A DNA stretch of 64,000 nt from Daphnia carinata (lineage: Eukaryota > Arthropoda > Branchiopoda > Diplostraca > Daphniidae), in assembly GCF_022539665.2 (NCBI RefSeq), contig NC_081331.1, positions 9,393,534-9,457,533 on the forward strand. Direction: 5' to 3'. A program made the position numbers and the translations under genes. Positions 59,101-64,000 of this stretch are shown here, piece by piece (position 1 is the first letter of the stretch; each line of letters opens with the position of its first letter). The notes under the pieces are model-generated. The model was not told the origin of the DNA. It did no database searches and saw only the letters and a program-made list of their open reading frames with translations.

Positions 59101-59810
59101 TGAGTTGTGTTTATGATTTTGACGAGCTTCAGGTCTTTGGCAGTTTCACAACTCAGTAGGTTGTCGGCATTGTTCTCAGCGCTTACGTACACCGTAACTT
59201 TCGACTCTGCATGCTTGGACCTGATGATTGTTGAGAATTTCCCTTTAATATCAAGCGGTTTGTTTCCGTACGCATTGATCACTGTGTTGGTTGGTTTCAG
59301 AACGGGCCTCGGATTTAATTTTTTAAATGTTTTCAACCCGATCATGTTACATGTCGATCCTGTGTCGATCATCATTGCGATTTTGGTTTCGCCGACCTGT
59401 ATTGACGTCATCGGTCTCTTCTGGTTGTTGATGGCGCAGACGGAAAACACCGACTCATCGCTTGATTCGTCGGAAGAGTTTATCGCTTGGTTCTGTAGCT
59501 TTTGTGTGATTTCTTTTATCTCCTGTGTGCCACTTGAGGGGTTGCACTGATTGGAGCTTCTGCACATTTTCGCAAAATGATTTGGCTTGTTGCATTTTGT
59601 GCATGTTTTGCCTATGGCTGGACATTGTACTCCATCCGCGTGTGGGAATTTCATTCCGCAGTTCCAACATACATTTTTGCTTGGGCAGATTCTGTTTTTG
59701 TGTGGCCACTCTTCCCCGCAATCCCAACATTTGCCAGTTTCTTTGCTCTGAAGTGGTGCTTGCCAAGAAGTTTTTCTTCGTTGTGGATACTTTTTTTGTG
59801 TGTGTTTCAT
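56109..59810 (-). CDS. pol: Ty3/gypsy Pol polyprotein
   Basis: The continuous frame is about 1,233 codons; the ATG at 59810 is nominal because the frame probably continues from gag. Domains in order: three CCHC-like zinc knuckles (about residues 29-83; CWDCG, CWNCG, CTKCN), aspartic protease with DTGS at 149-152, reverse transcriptase (about 290-470) with catalytic Asp in KLDM (369) and SDDILV (430-435), RNase H (Asp in LIVDASP, Glu in TEHEALAI, Asp in ITDHKPL), and integrase with an HHCC zinc module (AHQCHPG...CIPC) and a D,D-35-E core (SVDFAQL, KSDNGPPF, NGGVERF). No chromodomain is evident. The C-terminal ~100 residues are polar and then hydrophobic. All catalytic residues are present, so the enzyme part appears intact. 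Confidence 0.93.
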   Translation of the reverse strand: MKHTQKKYPQRRKTSWQAPLQSKETGKCWDCGEEWPHKNRICPSKNVCWNCGMKFPHADGVQCPAIGKTCTKCNKPNHFAKMCRSSNQCNPSSGTQEIKEITQKLQNQAINSSDESSDESVFSVCAINNQKRPMTSIQVGETKIAMMIDTGSTCNMIGLKTFKKLNPRPVLKPTNTVINAYGNKPLDIKGKFSTIIRSKHAESKVTVYVSAENNADNLLSCETAKDLKLVKIINTTHTQARYEQLKCEFTSLFKGTGKMKNYTVKLHIDPSVPPVTQKHRRVGFHLRKAVEEEIQKLLQEDIIEPVTEGPTPWVSPCIVVPKPKQPGKFRVCVDMRAPNKAIMRTRHVIPTIEDLVVDLNGAKFFSKLDMNQGYHQLELMPESRFITTFASHRGLFRYKRLNFGINCAAEIFDDVIRQIISGIPGVVNRSDDILVTGRSRGEHDQNLRKVLRRLQERNLTLNFGKCEFGNREVTYFGLHFSEDGIAPDKAKVQAIDEAAHPSGPDEVSSFLGMITFCSRFIADAASISEPLRKLTHKKTEWAWSTKEQTAFQELKNRLKNAVTLAYYDVKKSTSLIVDASPTGLGAILAQTSKDTSQTPVAFASRRLTDVESRYSQTEHEALAITWAILHFHLYLIGNKFSVITDHKPLETIFNKPLIQPPARIERWLLKLQQYEFEVKYQPGKNNPADFISRHPAHQNRTPSREEVIAENYVNHIAMTSAPKAVTIKEVAEATARDKAIQAIAKILDRKRDTKQENLTPGESERVRAFKLVLNQLSRVQSTEGLLLLKGSKLVIPQELTDRVIKTAHQCHPGIVKTKSLIREKVWFPGIDKLVEIRISSCIPCMAANPTVRPEPLLMSQLPSGPWTEISVDFAQLPDNNHLLVIYDYYSRYPVIQKVSSTSANAVIPRLKEVFAMFGIPTTLKSDNGPPFSSKNMKDFAEEFNFQHRKVTPLWPQANGGVERFMKTLKKTIRCLAGEGLSWKENISTFLLNYRATPHSTTGVPPATALFGRPLRTRIPEFTNSNATDDKIRLKDAQQKANMKKHADKHAQLRVFNLGDKVLLRKDSVRNKIDPPFHPEIYTVVAVKGNMITASRGTHTVTRNIFYFKEVTGTVGSPDVHCNPEEDEELDQQNQHNENLLGNVPSNDRERTEPESPVDSNTPDPGEHIGHQRPTGRPDATVTSRRDSKITKSTSNRKPLIRSCSCVLYLLSNFVSQFFLVVMYDYSCNSVLPS

Positions 59811-60405
59811 TGCGTTTGCAGACTTGGTTGTATTTCTCTATGTTTTCCTCATAGTGATTAGCTGCTTCGGCTGATCTAGAGTGTTCTAGCATCTTACTCA
59901 GGGACAGCTGATCACGTAGACAGACCTTCCTAAATGAGCTTGACAGGCATCCTTGGATGACTTGAAACTTGATTTCACGATCGTCGTCTGGGAAATCACA
60001 GAGTGTTGCTTGCTTGCGAAGCCTGGTGACATAAGCGTCCATTGTTTCACCATCTTCCTGTCGCAGTTTCCTGAACTTGTATACTTCAAGCTCAATGTTC
60101 TGTTTAGGCTGGAAGTAAGTTTGCAGCAAGGGCTTCGTTTTTGAGTATGATTCTTTGTCTTCGTCTTCGCCCGATAGGGTGTCATACACGTCGGCCACTT
60201 CAGATCCGGCGTAGTGCAGCATCAGGGCGAGTCGTCGTTTGTCGATTGCTGCTTTCTGTGCGTTTGTATTAGAGTCCTCTTCTACAATGTTCATGGCCAA
60301 GAGCATTGTCTCGAACCTGGACACCCATTTCTTCCAACGTGCGCCAACGTTTTGAGGGTCGTCACTAATGGAGAAACTTTCGAAGGCTGGTAATGCGAAT
60401 GCCAT
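59455..60405 (-). CDS. gag: Ty3/gypsy Gag (N-terminal capsid part)
   Basis: ATG at 60405; the formal frame is 316 codons. Residues 1 to about 205 resemble a capsid region of retrotransposon Gag (helical, with WKKWVSRFE, LLQTYFQPKQN and DAYVTRLRKQA). Beyond an A7 run on the coding strand (59797-59791) the frame loses sense, while the pol frame, offset by +1, picks up basic residues and the zinc knuckles. The functional Gag/Pol junction therefore lies at this run. A programmed +1 frameshift, a one-base insertion in this copy, or a homopolymer sequencing error would each explain it. Confidence 0.88.
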   Translation of the reverse strand: MAFALPAFESFSISDDPQNVGARWKKWVSRFETMLLAMNIVEEDSNTNAQKAAIDKRRLALMLHYAGSEVADVYDTLSGEDEDKESYSKTKPLLQTYFQPKQNIELEVYKFRKLRQEDGETMDAYVTRLRKQATLCDFPDDDREIKFQVIQGCLSSSFRKVCLRDQLSLSKMLEHSRSAEAANHYEENIEKYNQVCKRNETHTKKVSTTKKNFLASTTSEQRNWQMLGLRGRVATQKQNLPKQKCMLELRNEIPTRGWSTMSSHRQNMHKMQQAKSFCENVQKLQSVQPLKWHTGDKRNHTKATEPSDKLFRRIKR

Positions 60406-60479
60406 TTCAGTGGGCTTAGTTTATTCCAGAAGCACTATTTTCACTGTTTTCCTTTTATACACTTTCACCTCGTCGCCAA

Positions 60480-60650
60480 TGTAATGTCCTGTGTTATATC
60501 AATCCAGCAACTAGTCGGATGCCAATGATTCAATTTAGATTAGGCGGATAGGTTGTGACCATGCTCCTTGGCTGGCTATCACGTACTGTATTCGTCTCTA
60601 GTCCCCCCACATAGCAACAGCGTTATCTGGTGGCTGTATCAAACATTACA
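60480..60650 (-). repeat. 5' LTR of the Ty3/gypsy element (171 bp)
   Basis: Same sequence as 55844-56014 apart from one base. It borders the primer-binding site on its internal side and the TCTAA duplication (60651-60655) on its outer side, which fixes the element's minus-strand orientation. Confidence 0.95.
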
Positions 60651-60655
60651 TCTAA

Positions 60656-60898
60656 TATATTGCGATACATTATATATGTCTTATAAAAGTTATTTTTAAG
60701 AGAAATTTTTTAAACCTTCTTTAAATCTGAATTCTGTCCCTGGCTTCTGTTGAGCTTCAGGACCCATTGTTGTTCAAAGCAGACGCTAATTACTTGCTAC
60801 GTCACGAGACTTAAGGGCGCGTTGGTGCCATGTTTCCAATAATTTGACCGTCTTTGAGCGCCCACTAGCCAATAAAAAGGGCTGACAAATTTCATGTA
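60656..60898. other. Short spacer between the LTR element and the foldback element
   Basis: No feature is recognised apart from the TA at 60897-60898 that borders the foldback element. Confidence 0.4.
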
Positions 60899-61841
60899 CA
60901 GTATGTTCCAAAAAAATCCGACTACCCCCCTTTAAAAAAAATGCCCCCTATCAACGTATACCTAAGTTACTTAGTAGTTTAGGGGGGTTATGTTAGGATA
61001 CGGGAAAATGCGGGAAAAAAATGCAGTAGACGTTACCATAGAAACGAGACATGAATTAGCTAGTGTCTTGAATCTCTAAGAGGTGAGACAAATTGCCGGC
61101 AGGCAAAGCCAAAAATTTTTACAAATCTACTACAAATTGTATTTGCAGTAGGCTACGGGAGACAGACTTTGGGATGGGAAGTCTCGTTTCCATGGTAACA
61201 AATTTAACGAATCATGGCTTACGCGCCTTTTTTTAAATATTTGTTCTTATGCGTTAAATTAGCATAAAAACGGGGGTTCGATTATAAAACTGATACAGTT
61301 CATATAAATGTTTCGCGAAAATAGCGCAAAACAATTAATTTTCGGGAAATTTGATTCGTAGTTGTGAGTACCCGGTTAGGCCTAACGATACCACACCCCT
61401 TCTTTCTACAACAGTTAATGAACTGATGAATAACTAATGAACTGTGGCAGTTCTATAATCCAACCCCCGTTTTTATACTAATTTAACGCATCAGAACAAA
61501 GATTTTGAAAAAGGCGCGTATGCCATGATTCATTAAATTAGTTACCATGGAGACGAGACTTCCCATCCCGAAGTCTGTCTCCCGTAGCCTACTACAAACA
61601 CAATTTGTGGAAGATTTTTAAAAATTTTTGTCTTTGCCTAACGGCAATTTGTCTTACCTCTTAGCGATGTAAAGACGCGAGCTGATTCATGTCTGGTTTC
61701 CATAGAAACGTCTAGTATAGTTTTTTCCGCGTTTTCCCATATCCTAGCATAACCCACCTAAAGTACTAAGTAACTTAACTAAGTGTTGATAGGGGGCATT
61801 TTTTTTTAAGGAGGGTAGTCGGATTTTTTTGGAACATACTG
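60899..61841. mobile_element. 943 bp foldback element with 402 bp inverted arms and TA flanks (Tc1/mariner-like)
   Basis: Arms 60899-61300 and 61440-61841 are reverse complements over their full length (roughly 90% by eye), separated by a 139 bp loop. The tips read CAGTATGTTCC...GGAACATACTG and are flanked by TA on both sides (60897-60898 and 61842-61843), typical of Tc1/mariner target duplication. There is no transposase ORF, so movement would depend on a transposase from elsewhere. Divergence between arms indicates it is not brand new. Confidence 0.85.
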
Positions 61842-61843
61842 TA

Positions 61844-63772
61844 CAGTATCCTGCACAAAAAGAAGAACACCCGATTTAATTTTTAAAAGCCATCTATGGG
61901 TAAAATATATTAATTATTGACCTTTTTTAAATAGGGTTAGGGCGGGTTTGGCGCAAAAACGCTATAAGTTGGGAAGTGTAGTTTAAGTCCAGACACCTCT
62001 TGCTAAGGCCTCAGGTGTTACGAAAAATGTCTCACAGGATGAACATGAGGAAAAGCACACAGGATAATATAAGTATTCGCGAGAAACAATTCTAGTTACA
62101 CCTATTAAGCGATTAAACCGAAACAAATTGTGTGGACCACTTAAAAACACCTAAGCATGCGACATCGTACAGGCTAGGAACTTTGTAATTGCTTGTGTCT
62201 GAGAGTAGCCTACTAGGTAGCAAATTGGGCTGGTAGATGGACGTTCGAGCTGATCGGAATGATGGTCACACAATCAAGTTGACTAAAACAAAGCTTACCG
62301 TGACTAGTGGAGTGCTTAAGAAATGATCCGGATGGATCAGTGGTTTTTTGGGGAAATGCAACCTTGTTTCCAATCACTATTGCTTTTTTCAAAATAATTA
62401 GTTGTTCAGATAATACCAAGAAGAAAGGCGTAATGCAAATCGGCTTTAGCGACGGAGGACATTTCGACAACAGATTCAGAAAGGAATAAAATAAGTCGTA
62501 GCAATTCCAGGAAAGGGAAACAAACATTCGACAACAGGAGTCCCCATCACCTCCTCCACCTTCTTTGTCTCTTCCATCGTCTGGTATAGGTTATTACTAA
62601 GTAAAATTCACATAATATACAAAACAAAACAATCTTTTCTATCAGTACTCCCAGTTCCGCTTTTTTAACAGATTGCCTGCTTCTTCCTTTACCTCCACGA
62701 TTTTTTTTTCAGATTATTAGAAGAAATTGTGTACCGTCTACAGATTTTTAAAGTTTTGAAAAATTGAGGGAGGAGCCTGTGGTGTTGGGTGAATTTGGAC
62801 ACCAGGGTGAGTGATGATATACAGGGGGGATAATCTATACAGTAACAATGAATTACCCGTGTATCATGGTGGCAATCGATAGAGTAACCACAGCTCCAAC
62901 ATCCGCTTCTCACCTCTTTCTAGCCTATTTATCCTGATATTTACTCCAAAATATAATATAATTTAATTTTTTCGAATTTAAAGTATTATTTATTTATGTG
63001 CAAATTCTATGAAAATTTTAAACCGCTGATGTCGTAGTTGAAAAAAAAGCGCAGAATCGACATGATAATGGTAAAATCATGGTGGTAAAATCAGCATATT
63101 AAAACGGCTGCGGCAACGTTGTAAAAGGCGGCAAAAATAGTTCTTTTATTTGTTTTCGCTATCCTGCCCTGTAGAAGCACGAAGGAGGAAAGGAGGAGAC
63201 TCTGCTCCCATAAGGCCATTTCGAAAATTTTGTGCCGACAGTGCCTCGGCAGAGAACTAGTTCTTTTATCTGCCACCAGATGCGAAGAGTATCCAGTTAT
63301 TAAAAGTTTTGGCTTTTTGTTGCCATCGTTATGGTTTTCGTTTGTTACGCGTTTATCAGCGAAAAGTTTTATTGTTCCATCGTAGCTGACAAGGAAAATA
63401 TCTTGATGCAGTGTCCTGGTTGCAGAACTGTATAAAAACCAACCAAAAAATATCGAATCCTATAAATCCTAGTATGTTTCGTATCTGCAAAGACTGTGGA
63501 CTAAGGAAGAAATTGATTGCTGCAATTGGCATAGAAAATTGGATGCCCAATTTAAATAGCAGAATATGCTCTCGTGACTGGCGATTGTCGCTTTAATCCC
63601 AGATATATTGAAAACGAAATCATATACGTTGGCCGGCATGCGAGGCTGTTTTACCAATTACCATAAGCAATACCGCTGTAACAGATAAAGATCGTAACGA
63701 CGGCAACAAAAAAACCAGGTTTTAAACGGGACAGAGTCTTTTGGGCGAGTTACAAAAAGGACTCCAGGGTTT
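61844..63772. other. Intergenic, AT-rich, no gene supported
   Basis: Short frames on both strands show no domains or convincing splice partners. T/A runs are frequent. Confidence 0.35.
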
Positions 63773-63881
63773 CCGACTTTTGGTTGCAGGTTTCCGACAC
63801 TTGGACATCTGGTACCCGACGAAAGGACATCTGTTCACCGACGTTTGGACTAGTGGTCCCCGACATTTGGGCGCAACAATA
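63773..63881. repeat. 22 bp tandem array, five copies
   Basis: The word CCGAC recurs at 63773, 63794, 63816, 63838 and 63860, spacing 21, 22, 22 and 22. The unit is roughly CCGACATTTGGACATCTGGT with variation. Single degenerate relatives follow at about 63918 and 63940. It lies close to the window edge, so the array context is incomplete. Confidence 0.8.
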
Positions 63882-64000
63882 TATTGTTGCTGAACCCAAC
63901 GAGCGCTACACTTTCCGACAAGAGGACTCCCGTGCCATCGACATTAGGACTTTTTTTTTTATTGATGATTAGTATTGTATACGTCAAACGGACTCCCGAT

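Larger units (their letters stand above)
55844..60650 (-). mobile_element. Complete Ty3/gypsy LTR retrotransposon, 4,807 bp
   Basis: Two 171 bp LTRs flank minus-strand gag and pol, and a 5 bp TCTAA duplication flanks the whole. The internal region next to the 5' LTR begins, on the minus strand, TTGGCGACGAGG, a plausible tRNA primer-binding site. The domain order gag, zinc knuckles, protease, reverse transcriptase, RNase H, integrase is that of Ty3/gypsy elements, and the RT style (SDDILV rather than YxDD) resembles K02A2.6-type members. No env gene is present. One LTR difference in 171 suggests a recent insertion. Confidence 0.96.

Noticed and set aside
1-64000. CRISPR arrays, bacterial operons, rRNA or tRNA genes
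   Set aside because: None found; introns, poly(A) signals and LTR/TIR elements show this is eukaryotic nuclear DNA.

Overview
This is a eukaryotic window and most likely an arthropod nuclear genome. I infer a crustacean such as Daphnia from the gene complement, the compact introns (mostly 68-120 nt, one near 320 nt) and the mobile-element types. That assignment is an inference, because no species-diagnostic locus is present. Six protein-coding loci were recognised or partly recognised, with splice junctions worked out by hand from GT-AG/GC-AG sites and reading-frame continuity.

Layout. 1-648: last coding exon of an RDPR-motif protein that enters from outside the window. 1301-10494: accessory block. 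A ~1 kb segment is duplicated at 1301-2336 and 6961-10494, on either side of a GC-rich minisatellite field with a 19 bp unit (2640-6750). The second copy is split by a 2.4 kb segment that carries an intact 453-codon minus-strand ORF for an unfamiliar membrane protein. 11021-12455: six-exon NIPSNAP gene. 12.7-36 kb: long non-coding stretch full of homopolymers, with one convincing orphan terminal exon on the minus strand (24054-24245). 36372-38809: single-exon nerfin-1/INSM1-type neurogenic zinc-finger repressor, with a one-base frame break. 42208-44533 (minus): six-exon mitochondrial carrier of SLC25A29 type. 47262-49301: four-exon SLC3A2/4F2hc-type amino-acid-transporter heavy chain, again with a one-base frame break. 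49783-52584: 3' part of a TTC28-like gene, lacking its 5' exons and carrying four frame breaks. 55-62 kb: three mobile elements side by side: a 706 bp element with 86 bp terminal inverted repeats, a 4.8 kb Ty3/gypsy LTR retrotransposon with nearly identical LTRs and a 5 bp target duplication, and a 943 bp foldback element with 402 bp arms and TA flanks. 63773-63881: short 22 bp tandem array.

Functional links. NIPSNAP and the SLC25 carrier are mitochondrial. The SLC3A2-like protein would partner a plasma-membrane amino-acid exchanger. nerfin-1 is a neuronal transcription factor, and the long homopolymer-rich tract upstream may hold its regulatory DNA. Nothing indicates that these genes form a joint system.

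Most notable observations: a strand-specific cluster of CTAGTC(A) words across the nerfin-1 transcript; the orphan 453-aa protein with an HEMGH (HExxH) motif; the truncated TTC28 copy; and repeated single-base frame breaks in otherwise well-conserved exons, several at short homopolymers, which raise the question of assembly accuracy.
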